Shown: piece after piece, positions 44,418 through 55,319 of the stretch
Layout: every line of letters begins with the position of its first letter
Numbering within the stretch: position 1 is the first letter of the stretch
NCBI GenBank assembly: GCA_030247855.1
Contig: JAPDRN010000029.1
Span: 235,673 to 299,672 of the forward strand
Length of the DNA stretch: 64,000 nucleotides
Reading direction: 5' to 3'
Origin: Knufia peltigerae
Taxonomy: Eukaryota > Ascomycota > Eurotiomycetes > Chaetothyriales > Trichomeriaceae
Position numbers and translations under genes: made by a program
The notes under the pieces: generated by a model
The model's database searches: none
Seen by the model: only the letters and a program-made list of their open reading frames with translations
What the model was told of the DNA's origin: nothing

Positions 44418-47400
44418 TCACTTGTTAGCACTAGTCTCAACCACTCGTTCAAACCAGAAACTCACCTTGTCAATGTTATAATCGAATTTCTCCAGCGCCG
44501 CCAGACTTTCTTCGCGTGACCAACCCATTGCCGTTAGTCTTTTAAGGATCGGGTCGTCGTGCTCAGTTCCGGTACTCAGTGCACGACCAGGCTGGGGGCG
44601 CTCCGGTTTAGACATCGGCGCCGCCAGGCTAGCTGGGGCTGGTGCGGCGGGCGAGACAGGTGTCGCTTCTGCAGGCCGTTCAGCAGGAAGGGCAGGTTCT
44701 TGTCCTGCGGGCTCTGTCGATGGGAACGCTGTGTTGGTGTTCAGCGGTGCAAAAAGAGCATCCCAATCATGTGAGCCTCCAGCGTTGGGCCCAGTCTCGG
44801 GCCCACCAGATGAACCATTCGAAAGTGAGAAATTGTGCACCCCTCCTTGAGATGCACCATTTGTCGTCACAGAGTCATATGTGCTTGTCTGAGGAAGAGC
44901 CGATGACCTTGACTGCGGTGGTGAGTCAAACGTGGGATCGAAGTCGGCTGCGGTCTTGGAAGCGATGAAAGAACCAGCGTCCTCGTCTTCATCGTTGTCG
45001 TCCTCCACCGGCGCTGCACCTACGCCAGAGAAAGCACTGTCAAAATCAAAAGGTGCAGCTACAGTGGGTGGGGGTGCAGATGCCTTCGAGTCTGAGGGAC
45101 TTCTGGGATGAGCTTCAGGACCGTAGGCCGGGGGTTCTCCAGACGGAAGCGGACCGGGGTTGCTGGCGCCGCCTTCAGTAGGGGGTGACAAGGTGGGATC
45201 CTGCCTCTCCGGCAATAAGCCCTTGAATTCGGGAGGGAAATGTGAAGGGTCATCATGGGGAACGACATCGCCATACGTTGGGGGTGATTTTTGCTGATCA
45301 GGCGACGGGAGTGAGCTTGATGTTGATGCTGCTCCTTGCAAGGGAGGCCGAAGGGCGTCCTCTCCTGGTGCAATTTCGGGCTGTTTGCCAGCCTTGATGT
45401 CGCCGCTACTGGCAGCGTCTTTGGGAGGGGATTTGGCGGTGAAGTCATCCTCGAATTTCATGGGTGTTTCGTCACTGTAGTCACTACTGTCATCATCTTG
45501 ACCCAGTTCTTCTATGTCCGGGAACTCCTTGCCAGCGCTGTCAGCAGCACCGTTGGCCGCCGGAGGCTGTTGCATATTAGCGAATGCTGAATCGAAATCG
45601 GCCGCCTTTTGCGAAGCCGTTCGCGCATGGGCAGGCCCGCCAAAGTAATCATCAAATCCCTGTTCGGGGGATTTGGGAGCGTCCCCTTTGTTTGCTTCCG
45701 CAGCTGCTGTATCGTCCCCAGAGGAACTCGCAGCAACAGCAGCAGCAGTAGTAACAGCGGCGCCGGTTCCGAGAGCAGCGGCGGCAAGTCCAGCTCCAGG
45801 AGTCGCATCATGTGAGCTTACACCTTCAGCAGGAGTATCTGATCGAGAGGTTGAAGGGAAAGCGCCAGGAATGCCGACTAAGCCTGAGGATGGCTTTCCA
45901 AAAGCGTTTTCAGCCGAGTCACTCGATGAGGGCTGAGGGAGCGTTTGCCGTACTGATTCTTGTTCTGCATCCGGTGCTGCGGCGGTGAACGGATCGTCAT
46001 GCGATTCTGGGATGCCAGATGGGCTCGAGGTAGAGGTCGTCGGTGTCAGCGCGCGAGGTGTCTCGGCAGGACTAAGTCGGCTCGTTGGTGGTGCTACCTT
46101 CACTGAAGAGCTAACAGAGTCTTCTCGTTCCAGTTGTCTTCGAAAAGGAAGAGCAGCAGATGTCAGCTGTCGCGACTGAGGCGGCGATGGCGCTTCCTCT
46201 GGCTCACGATATGGCGTTGATTCTGCTGTTTCGTTTGGCTGAGTAATCGTCGAATCAGGAGGAGGCGAGGAACTAGAGAAGGAGACGGCGGGTGCAGGCG
46301 CCGCGGCCGCACCGAATGATGGACCGAATATACTATCAAAAGCATTCTGGGTATTGTCTTTCGGTTGTTCTTCAGCAATTGGCGGAGAGAAGCTAGTTTC
46401 GGTGGTTCGTCTGAAGAACGGATTGGAACTCGTCGAAGGGGCTGGGCTTGCGACAGAAGTAGGGCTTTTGACGGTCGGAACAGGAACGCTACGCGCCTCC
46501 TCCAATTCTTTCTTCGAAGCCTCGACCTGTCGTGCGGATTCTTCGGCTTCTCTCTGGGCATCCTCTACTTCTTTTTGAGCAGCTGCGATTTCAGCTTTAA
46601 TTCGGTCTCGTTCTGTCTCGTTAGTCGCCAGTTGTTTCTTATTGATGGCAACCAACCCTTTTGTTTGCCGTGCCTCGGACTTGAGCTTGTCTAGCTGTGG
46701 TTTCAATTGGTCGACTTCTTGATTGGTCTGTCGAATTCGCTCTTTGAGAGCTAGATTCTCGCGTTGGTCAGATTCTAGCTGTGCACGTAGTTGTTGATGC
46801 TGCGTTGAAAGATCCTGGTGTGTGCCATCTATCATTGCCATGTCTTGTTGCAGCCGCTTGATCTCGGTCTTGTTAGCGGTCAATTGTTCTCTGAGCACCT
46901 TCACCTCTTGCACTTCCTTCTCGTACAAGGACCTCAATTGAGCGAGGCGACCTTCAAAGGCTCTTTTTTGTGCAGTAGTTGTTGAAAGCTCCTGCTCCGT
47001 TTGCTTCCTGGTGCCTTGAACCTCGGTCATCTGCTTCGATAAAGTGCTGACTTGATTTGACAGATTCCCTAGCTCGCTTGTCTCACTTGTGAGCTTCGAG
47101 CTGACCTCTGGATCTGCGTCTCCAAGAAGATCATCATTTGACATAGGAGGTGATTTTGCTTGTGGGGCAGGAGAACCTGTCGACTGGGGGATAATACTCT
47201 GTCCAAATGAGCTGGAAGGAATGAACGGTTTAAATGTTGTTGATGTGTGCTGGGGAGAAAGACCTGCAGCAAAGCTTGGAGGGTTGGCAAAGGGGCCAGC
47301 ATCAGTGCCGCCTGTAGACTGGGCAACTTGAGGTGGTGCAGTTGCAGGAGCGGTTGGCGCAGGCCCAAATGCATCGAGACCGAAGAGATCGTCAGCGGCG

Positions 47401-48813
47401 GATCGAGGTTTGGTGACTGGAGCATTCTCAAAAGATGGCGCTGTCGGTTGAGGCGGAGGTGCTTGTTGCTTCCGCATGCTCGGTGGAATGAGAGCTGGAG
47501 GCAAAGTTTGGGGCAAGTTGCCTCGGCCATCTTTCGTAGCCCGCTGCTGACGTATCAAGTACATTGCAACGGCGAATTCATCTTTGTTCAGTCGACCCTC
47601 AGAATTGACATCTGCCAGGTCCCAGATCTGTGCAAGGATCTCTTCGGGGAGCCGGGCATTCCCAAAGAACTCCACGGCCTGTTCGCCGTTGATATAACCC
47701 GAGCCTTGACGGTCAATGCTCGCAAAAATCGTATCGAAGCGGGCTTTGTCAGTAGGCGTGATTGCCCAGACTTCACCCGTGGATTGTGCAGATAGTGGTG
47801 TGCTGACCTGTTGCCGAGTAATAGGACTTTGTGGTCGTGCATTAAACGCAGGAATCTGGGGAGGTACACCTTGCATTGCACTCGAACCTGGACGTGAACC
47901 ACTTCCCATCCGCACGGGTGTTCGGCGGCTGGCGGCTTCATAGAGGCCGGATGGCAAGGTGTTGGGAACACCTCGCATTTGGCCAGACTTGTAGGATGTC
48001 AGGAGATGCATTGCAATGACGAACTCCGTGACATCCAGGGTTCCTTGTCCCTGCGTGTCGGATAACGCCCAGATTCTCCCAAGCACATCGTTTGGCAATC
48101 TCGCTCTTTCAAATATCTGTTTGGCAATCACGCCTGAAAGGAAGCCGTTCTCTGCACCGGACTTTTCAAATAACGACGAATATTCCGCGACCTTGTCGGG
48201 ACCCAAGGCTGGGACACGGATTGGATGAACCGCGGGAGTAGGACTCGCTGGTGTTCCGGTTGACTGCTGAGGAATAGGTTGCGGTGGTAACGGTGCCGGC
48301 TGTGGTTGTTCGTTTGCGGCGTTGTCGAATCGAGGCAAAGGAGCCGCTGGGAAATGTTAGCCCACGCCGGTACTCGAATACGCAGTGTTCATACATTGTG
48401 GTGCCAGCTGTGCAGATGGTGCTCTGCCGGCTTGTGCATGTCCGATCAATCGCAAAGCAACTCCAAAGCCTGCTGGCGTCAAGAAGCCTCGATTTTCTGT
48501 GTCGGCAATTTGCCAGATCTGCCTCTCGTCAGTGGCAGCTCTCGTCCTCATATGCGATGCATCCTGACCTGTCCAAGCACGTCTGCGGGGAGCTTTGTAC
48601 GCTCAAAGAACTTAACAGCCACATCCCCAGACACGGCTCCGAAGCCATCAGGGTCGGCGTCTTTCAGGAGTTGTCCGTAGACTCGTTTCTCTTCGGCATT
48701 GAGGTTCAGGCTTGGATGGCCTGGGGATCAATTGTCAACTCGACATGAACAGAGCAACTCGGTGCGGCGACAAAAGACGAACCTGAAGCAGACGATCCTA
48801 TGCTCTCCGCCAT
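44418..48813 (-). CDS. EDE1: EH-domain endocytic scaffold Ede1 (Eps15-like)
   Basis: This is an early coat protein that starts clathrin-mediated endocytic sites at the plasma membrane. Exons on the minus strand are 48783-48813, 48569-48720, 48395-48518 and 44418-48346 (1411 aa); the three small introns lie in the first EH domain and just after it. EH1 is about 15-105 (ADPDGFGAVSGDVAVKFFER, IWQIADTENRGFLT). EH2 is about 150-245 (LPNDVLGRIWALSDTQGQG). EH3 is about 295-390 (ARLPEEILAQIWDLADVNSE). A Pro/Gln-rich linker leads to a long coiled coil (about 510-725), then a disordered Ser/Pro/Asp-rich region with NPF (SSNPFFRR). A UBA domain ends the protein (LTAMGWSREESLAALEKFDY). This is the exact Ede1 order. 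Confidence 0.95.
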
Positions 48814-49535
48814 GGCCGATGCAGACGTGGAAAGTCGCGGTTGCGACGGATTAACCGGGTAAGACTAGAAGATGCGCGCAAACTAAGACGGCATGGAAGG
48901 GAGAGTGAAGACTTGTTGAGGACTGTGCAAGATCGAGATAAAGAATCGCATAAAGCAATCTAGAGAACGTCAGAAGAAGAAGCCTGTCGGCTCTTGATGG
49001 TTCTCGCGCATCAAAGAAATGGCTGGAGAATTGGTGTGGTGTAGTGTAGTGTAGCACGGAGTAATAATAATCTAGGTAAGTAATAGGTACCTAGACTTGA
49101 GGCAGCCGGGGAGCGCGATGACGAACGAGCGACGAGTTGCTGCCAAGATGAAGAAGCTCCAGTGGAGTATCCGGGACATCGACCAAGTCATTGCCGAGTT
49201 ACAACAAAGTACAACAACACGTTCTGTACGAGTACAGTACATCAGTCGAATCCCAAGTGAAATGTCCTCATACGGAGCAGTTATTAGACACAATGGGCAA
49301 TGTCGACAGATTAATCTCACCACCCTATTCCCTAGATACGGGCAAAGGATGTTCATTGACAATCTGGGTAGGTATTCAAGTTCCAATTATGTTCGTCTCA
49401 CAGAGACCTTCTGTCTTCAAGGGTGTGATCAAGTAGTACTAAGAAAATAATCACGGCTCCTGCACTCCTTGCGATGCTCAACCAAGAGCTTGATAATGGT
49501 GACTAAACAGTACGAAGAGACAATCAATGGCCGAA
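48814..49535. other. Intergenic, EDE1 promoter and alpha-tubulin 3' side
   Basis: This 722-bp gap contains a short GTGTAGTGTAGTGTAG triplication near 49034-49052. Short overlapping frames at 49072-49450 lack motifs. No gene is supported. Confidence 0.45.
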
Positions 49536-51281
49536 CTAATGTTCGAGGAGCTCCGATCCTTCTCCTTCTTCAATCGAGTCGCTGGCGACCTCTTCGTAGT
49601 CCCTCTCGAGTGCAGCGAGATCCTCACGAGCCTCGGAGAATTCACCTTCCTCCATACCCTCGCCAACATACCAGTGCACAAAGGCGCGTTTGGAGTACAT
49701 CAAGTCGAACTTGTGGGACAGAGCAGACCAGGCCTCGGCAATGGCCGTTGTGTTGGACAGCATGCACCTGTATCTGTTAGCCATGTTTTCAAGAGTGAAG
49801 ATGACTTTGACTTACACTGCACGATTGACTTTAGCGAGGTCCCCATTTGGCACCATCTGAGGTGGCTGGTAGCAGATTCCAATCTTAAATCCTGTTGGGC
49901 ACCAATCCACGAACTGGATGGTGCGCTTTGTCTTCAGGGTAGCGACAGCTTGATGGACGTCGTTTGGAACCACATCGCCTCGGTACAGCAAGCAAGTCGC
50001 CATGTATTTGCCGTTGCGGGGATCACACTTGACCATCTGGTTGTTGGGCTCGAAGCAAGACATGGAGATCTCTTGAACCGAGTTAGCCTCGTGCTGAGCC
50101 TTTGCAGCAGAGATGACTGGGGCATAGGCCACCAGTGGGAAGTGGATGCGAGGGTAGGGGACGAGGTTCGTTTGGAACTCTGCCAAATCGACGTTCAGGG
50201 AGCCATCAAATCGAAGGGAGGCGGTGATGGAAGAAACGACTGTAGAAAAGAGTTAGCTTGAGTACTACATCTTAGACTTCGACAATCCAACCTTGAGCAA
50301 TCAGTCTGTTCAAGTTCTCTAGGTTGGGGCGTTCAATTCCCAGGTTACGTCGGCAGATGTCGTAGATGGCCTCATTGTCGACCATGAAACTGCAGTCCGA
50401 GTGCTCCAAAGTGGTGTGGGTGGTCAAAATCGAATTGTACGGCTCCACGACGGAGGTAGCGACCTGGGGTGCGGGATACACGCAGAATTCGAGTTTGCAC
50501 TTCTTGCCGTAGTCGACCGAGAGGCGCTCCATGAGCAAGGCACCAAAGCCAGAGCCGGTGCCACCGCCGAAGGAGTGGAAGACAAGGAAGCCCTGCAGGC
50601 CACTGCAGTTGTCTGCGACGCGGCGGACCTTGTCGAGGACCTGGTCAATGAGCTCCTTGCCGACGGTGTAGTGGCCACGAGCATAGTTGTTGGAAGCATC
50701 CTCTTTTCCTGTAATCATCTGTTCTGGGTGGAAAAGGCTTCGGTACGCGCCAGTGCGGACTTCATCAACGACATTGGGCTCGAGATCGCAGTAGATGGTT
50801 CGGGGGACATATTTGCCGTTGCCTGCACCATTTGTCATTATCAGCATTCAAGGGTCCGACGGAGCCATCTCTTTTGGTCGAAATCGTACCTGTCTCGGAG
50901 AAGAAAGTGCTGAATCCCTGGTCGGGGTCGGCGGCTTTTCGTTCTTCAGTGAGGTATCCATCCGGCTGGAAGATTCAGAGTCAGTCCATGGGCAAAGCCG
51001 CGAGTTGGATTTCCGAGGCTCACCTGAATTCCGTGTTCCAGGCAGTAAAGCTGCAGTTGTCAGGATTGTCAGTGGTCCTACAAAGAAAGAAATAGACTGA
51101 GAAACAAAGTGCAGTCATACCTCCCAGCACGAGTTGGCGATTTGACAGCCAGCCTGGCCGACTGCGCAGACGCAAAGGTTAGCTCAATTTTCCTGCAGAA
51201 GGGGGTTGGCCAGGGGGGGCTGCCAAAGGGTTCAATGGACGCGTATCACGACGTACCGTTCAAACTGATAACTTCTCTCAT
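49536..51281 (-). CDS. Alpha-tubulin
   Basis: Alpha subunit of the microtubule heterodimer. Minus-strand exons are 51257-51281, 51121-51161, 51024-51050, 50890-50965, 50292-50822, 49816-50239 and 49536-49767, giving 451 aa; the first three exons are tiny but join in frame to MREVISLNVGQAGCQIAN. The tubulin signature GGGTGSG appears as FHSFGGGTGSGFGALLMERL. Further marks are CSFMVDNEAIYDICRRNLGI, RFDGSLNVDLAEFQTNLVP and YSKRAFVHWYVGEGMEEGEF. The extreme C-terminus reads EEGEGSELLEH, without the usual final aromatic residue, which suggests one of two alpha-tubulin paralogues. It is divergent to the next gene over 391 bp. Confidence 0.95.
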
Positions 51282-51672
51282 GATGGCGGTGGGTTGACGT
51301 GAGACAAATACAGAAGGAGGATGGAACGGAGAACGAACAATTTGCAAAACCCAGCAACGGATGAAGGACAAAGGGGATGAACTGATGAATGGATTGTTGA
51401 TTGCTGGCTGTGGTTGTGGGGGTTTGTGGTTTGGCGGTCGATCGTTAATTGTTGACAAGTGCGCGCGCCGTCGTTCCCTCACCGCCTGTCTCCTGAACTG
51501 CTCTGGCCAATCATAAATTTCCCTCTGAAAAGACGTGTCAGACCAATCACGTGTGTCGCCTTCAGCTCATACGGCGGAGCAAAGAACGATGGAGGACAAA
51601 AATGGCGCTCAATGAACCTCAAACCACAAACATAACATCTCCATTTGTCAACGAATTCAGCCATTGAAGTGG
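51282..51672. promoter_or_regulatory. Divergent promoter region alpha-tubulin/PGA1-like
   Basis: This 391-bp gap lies between two divergent start codons. No specific element is recognised. Confidence 0.5.
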
Positions 51673-52395
51673 ATGACAAACGATATGAATTCAATATCTT
51701 TGATGTTCCTCGTACTGCTTACATACAGTCAAATCGTCCATTCAAATGTCGAGAAGGTCATCTTCACATCCTCTTTGGCAGAGCCATATCCTACAGACGC
51801 CAGCTTCGACAATCTCCTCCTCGTCCCACTCTCTGAGGAACACCCTACGCTCAGGACTCAGCTCAATGTAAGCTTCCCAAACAGTTCGTCCCCAAACGGA
51901 CAGGCGCATTGGTTTTTCCTGGAAAGTCTGCGCCCACACCAGCGCTACGAAGTTCGCATATGCTGGGCAGCCACCCAACCGACAGAGTTCTCACTTGCTA
52001 CCTTCCAAGTTGATGCCGTGCTTTCGGATAGCAGCCTCCTCTCATCAGTGAGCGAATATGCCTATGCACGCCATGCGAAGCTCGGTACCGGAGACATCGA
52101 GGCACTCCAACGGCGCAAGACCGCTGTTCGGCCCGATACAACCCTCCTGTTCCTCCGACTTCTTGCCGCTGCAGACTATTACAGTCCGAATGACACATTG
52201 ATGATGGCAGCACCGCCCGTGGCAGTCGACGTTATTTTAGATCGCTATATCTTCAACGTGTTCCCCAAGTCTCTCATACCCACGGCACTTTATCTGGTGT
52301 TGATAGCGGGCTGTGCGTGGTTTGTCTCGGGATGGGTGTCAAGGGTGTGCACAGCTCCATCTAATGAGCCTCCCACATCCAAAAAGTCGCAGTAG
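51673..52395 (+). CDS. PGA1: Pga1-like subunit of GPI mannosyltransferase 2
   Basis: The protein is 240 aa from ATG 51673; a second ATG four codons on (51685) gives a cleaner signal peptide (MNSISLMFLVLLTYSQIVHS). A lumenal domain of about 170 residues follows, with NVEKVIFTSS, HWFFLESLRPHQRYEVRICW and AATQPTEFSL. A C-terminal membrane helix (SLIPTALYLVLIAGCAWFVSGWV) ends in a short cytosolic Ser/Lys tail with KKSQ. This architecture, and the run RYEVRICWxATQPTxF, agree with fungal Pga1 proteins, the partner of the Gpi18/PIG-V mannosyltransferase in the ER. The assignment comes from memory of the family and is only moderately secure. It is convergent with the Zn2Cys6 gene, 49 bp apart. Confidence 0.58.
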   Translation: MTNDMNSISLMFLVLLTYSQIVHSNVEKVIFTSSLAEPYPTDASFDNLLLVPLSEEHPTLRTQLNVSFPNSSSPNGQAHWFFLESLRPHQRYEVRICWAATQPTEFSLATFQVDAVLSDSSLLSSVSEYAYARHAKLGTGDIEALQRRKTAVRPDTTLLFLRLLAAADYYSPNDTLMMAAPPVAVDVILDRYIFNVFPKSLIPTALYLVLIAGCAWFVSGWVSRVCTAPSNEPPTSKKSQ

Positions 52396-52444
52396 ATGCG
52401 CCTAGCATTATGACGAGGATGGAGTTGCTGTTTAGAAATATTGG

Positions 52445-54730
52445 TCAAGGCCCTGGCATTGCGAATGGGTCTTGTAGCTGATCAAATTCGGTCATCAACG
52501 AGAAAAGCGGAAACTCTTCTGCATAAGATGGCAGACTCGGCACTCCCGATCCGTCAGGCGAGAGGCCATCCGTCTCGAGCATCTGAGGAAAATCTTGTCG
52601 GGGAAGCATCTGTACTTGGTCCCCTCCATCCTCACCGTTGTAAGCCAATGCTCCAGACGTGGTGAGCACCGGTCCCCGGCTTTCAGGAGGCATGTCGAAA
52701 CGCAATTGCCACGGCGGCGGCGCATCTTCGAGCTGCTCGGTGGCGTCGAAATCCCCCAGACCATTACTCTGGTTCACCAATGGTGCCTTTACAGTGTCAA
52801 CGGGCGTCTGGTCTCCCGTCGTCGACCCCGTTGACTTTGCCCCGCTGCCCTTGTTGATAGGATCGCCGAAGATGTTGTGGATGTCCTGCCGTCGCTTCTG
52901 CATTTGGACCTGGTCACGCCGCTTGATGTGTTCCAGGGCAGCGAGGTGAAGATTCTTGGTGATCTCATCGTGTCGTCGAGCGGACAGATCATCTTTGGCC
53001 GCCATGGCCAGGATGGATTCTGCTTGGACAATGCTACTCAGCAAGGGGAAGGACTTGTCAAAGTCGCCAAAGATTGCGAACCCGATCACCATGGCGGCGA
53101 TGAAGACGCTGTTGGCGACCATGAAGAGCCTTTTCGGCACGCCAGGGATGTGGACCAGGTCGGTCGCGATCTCGACACTCCTGAGTGCAGCGTCTATGCA
53201 GGCCTCGCTCAGGGTCATGGTGACGGAGTTACCGGCCGTGTTGTCTTCGTCCTGCCGTCCTTTGATCTTGGAAGAGACCTTGAAGATCAAGAAAGGCCTG
53301 GTTAACAGGATTATAGACCAATAGTACTCGCATTTGAGATGGGCAATGCCTATTGTTTGCCGCAGCGTCGGTGCCGTCGTACCTGCCTTCTGGTCCAGAC
53401 TGTCGGCTTGCAAGCCTGCGGGCAATTGCATCGTCCAGTCTCGATACTGCCTGGATATACTTTCCACGAGCTGCACAGAGACCTCTCGGCGGCAATACAC
53501 CTCGTTTAGTATCCTTTCAAAGATGAAACAAATCCTCAACGTCGCCGACGTGTTCCGACCGTTCATCTGTATGCCTTCGTAGTCCCGCGTAGACCTGTTC
53601 CACGACACGCTCCCGCCGTCGACCTCCGACGTCGCCGGTGGCCGACCCAGCGAACCGCTCATGTAGAGGTCCAGCACGCGCAGACTCTTCCACACCCTTT
53701 CCCGGGCCAGCCGCTCCCGGGGCTCAAACAGGTTGGAGATGTCGCTCCGGTGCAGGCCCAGCGCGTACGCCGCCCTCACCGCGATGCCCAGCAGCATGAA
53801 GGCGCCGTTGCGGCGGGTGGCCGAGAGCATGTAGAAGGTGATGAGGGCGTAGGCCTGGATGGTCAGGACGCTCGGGTCCTCGAGGAAGCTGGAGACGCCG
53901 ATCTCGCGGCCGCGCGTGAAGTAGAACTCGGCCTGGTCCAGGTCGCCGGCGTTGCGGCACACCGCGCCGATGGCCATGACCAGGTAGTAGATCGAGCTGT
54001 TGAAGTCGGCGTCGGCCGTCGAGTCCTGCGTCCAGGCGACCAGGTGCTCCGTGATCTCGTCCGGGTCGAACAGGTCGATCACGCCGCTCGAGGCCAGCAG
54101 GTAGTGCTTCAGCAGGTCCCTCGCCTCCGCCTCGGTCGGCTTGGGGTGTTGAGTCTGCAGCGGCGACGGGATCTGGTGCGGCGGGATGACCTCGCACATG
54201 GCGTGACGGAGGGGGTCCGACGTGAGGCCACATTCTCCTATTTCCGCCTTGACGAGGCGGCGGATGTTTTGGACAAAGGCCAGGTTGCTCGAGTCTCCCA
54301 CGAAAATGAACTTGCCCCGGCCGTCGCGGAGGAGCCGGGCGAGTTTGGGCACGGGGGCCCTCGAGATCAACCCGTCCTCCTGGTCCCGGTCGTACTGCGG
54401 TGACTTGGGGGCACTCCTGGACCCCGAGAGCGTCAACAGCGATTCGATGGCGATTTCGGCGTCGTTGGAGTCAGTCAGGGCGTCCTTGAGTGTCATCGGG
54501 TGCGAGGAGGACGACGGCGGTTGCGGCTGCGTGGGCCTTTCCTTGCTGCCGCGAACCGCCGAGCCTCTCTTGGAGAAGGCCTCTGTGAAGACACACTCTG
54601 GTTCTCTACCACGTCGCTTGCACAACAGGCACGGGTATTGGCCGTCGCATTTTTCCTTTCGTCGTTTGCACGTGTCGCACGCGCGGGCGACCCGTTTCCG
54701 ATCCTCGTCCTTGACCCGGGGTCGAGGCAT
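52445..54730 (-). CDS. Zn2Cys6 transcription factor with fungal-specific TF domain
   Basis: It is 761 aa in a single exon, from the ATG at 54730. The N-terminal zinc binuclear cluster is at residues 18-46 (C18, C21, C28, C34, C37, C46; RACDTCKRRKEKCDG) and is preceded by basic KDEDRKRV. A Pro/Ser linker leads to the middle homology region (about 240-600), including SVLTIQAYALITFYMLSATR and LRVLDLYMSGSLGRPPA. The C-terminus is Asp/Pro/Gln-rich, a possible activation region. It sits downstream of, and in the same direction as, the intradiol dioxygenase gene, so it could be a pathway regulator of hydroxyquinol catabolism. That is inference from position; the cluster at 26-34 kb has no regulator of its own. 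The stretch 53600-54240 is notably GC-rich. Confidence 0.88.
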   Translation of the reverse strand: MPRPRVKDEDRKRVARACDTCKRRKEKCDGQYPCLLCKRRGREPECVFTEAFSKRGSAVRGSKERPTQPQPPSSSSHPMTLKDALTDSNDAEIAIESLLTLSGSRSAPKSPQYDRDQEDGLISRAPVPKLARLLRDGRGKFIFVGDSSNLAFVQNIRRLVKAEIGECGLTSDPLRHAMCEVIPPHQIPSPLQTQHPKPTEAEARDLLKHYLLASSGVIDLFDPDEITEHLVAWTQDSTADADFNSSIYYLVMAIGAVCRNAGDLDQAEFYFTRGREIGVSSFLEDPSVLTIQAYALITFYMLSATRRNGAFMLLGIAVRAAYALGLHRSDISNLFEPRERLARERVWKSLRVLDLYMSGSLGRPPATSEVDGGSVSWNRSTRDYEGIQMNGRNTSATLRICFIFERILNEVYCRREVSVQLVESISRQYRDWTMQLPAGLQADSLDQKAGTTAPTLRQTIGIAHLKCEYYWSIILLTRPFLIFKVSSKIKGRQDEDNTAGNSVTMTLSEACIDAALRSVEIATDLVHIPGVPKRLFMVANSVFIAAMVIGFAIFGDFDKSFPLLSSIVQAESILAMAAKDDLSARRHDEITKNLHLAALEHIKRRDQVQMQKRRQDIHNIFGDPINKGSGAKSTGSTTGDQTPVDTVKAPLVNQSNGLGDFDATEQLEDAPPPWQLRFDMPPESRGPVLTTSGALAYNGEDGGDQVQMLPRQDFPQMLETDGLSPDGSGVPSLPSYAEEFPLFSLMTEFDQLQDPFAMPGP

Positions 54731-55319
54731 CAGTTTCCCACTAAATAAAACTTCGCTTGAATCTGTGACGTGACGGTATGAGTTTCCCCAGATACACCTG
54801 ATAGCCGAAGGATCCAATGGATACACGATCGAATCGGATATGGCACCGTGGGAACATGAATTTGTTGCGTGGAGTTTGGGAAGTTTGGGAAAGCTGGAGT
54901 TCGTCGTCGGAAGTGGGCGATTAAAAGGTCCCAGACTTTCCGGGGGAATTGACACGCACAAATACGATATTTACAGTACAGTACGAGCTCGAACGAGTAC
55001 AATCACTGGGACTTGGACTGATACGGTACGGTACATTACAGACTAGAGACATGCACCGAGTCAGGTAAGTGAGCCGAGTTCGCCGAGCCGGATAAATTCC
55101 CCAACGCACCAATGAGAAATGTGCTGACATGAAATAGCCGAGGTGGAAAGCCGGTGCCCAGTATCCGTACAGTTACATGTGAATGAGTTGAATTACACTT
55201 CTCAGAGTACTCTCCAAGTCAGAGACTTCAGAGTCAAGGCTCACGACAACGTAGAATTCGCTATAGGTGTACTCCGTACAAAATGGGTCCAATAAGCAAA
55301 ATATCCTTCAACCAAGCAC
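54731..55319. other. Intergenic, Zn2Cys6 gene to dioxygenase
   Basis: This 589-bp gap is the promoter side of the regulator. TACTCCGTAC occurs at 55270-55279, and there are several GTACGAG-like repeats near 54975-55005. Confidence 0.45.
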
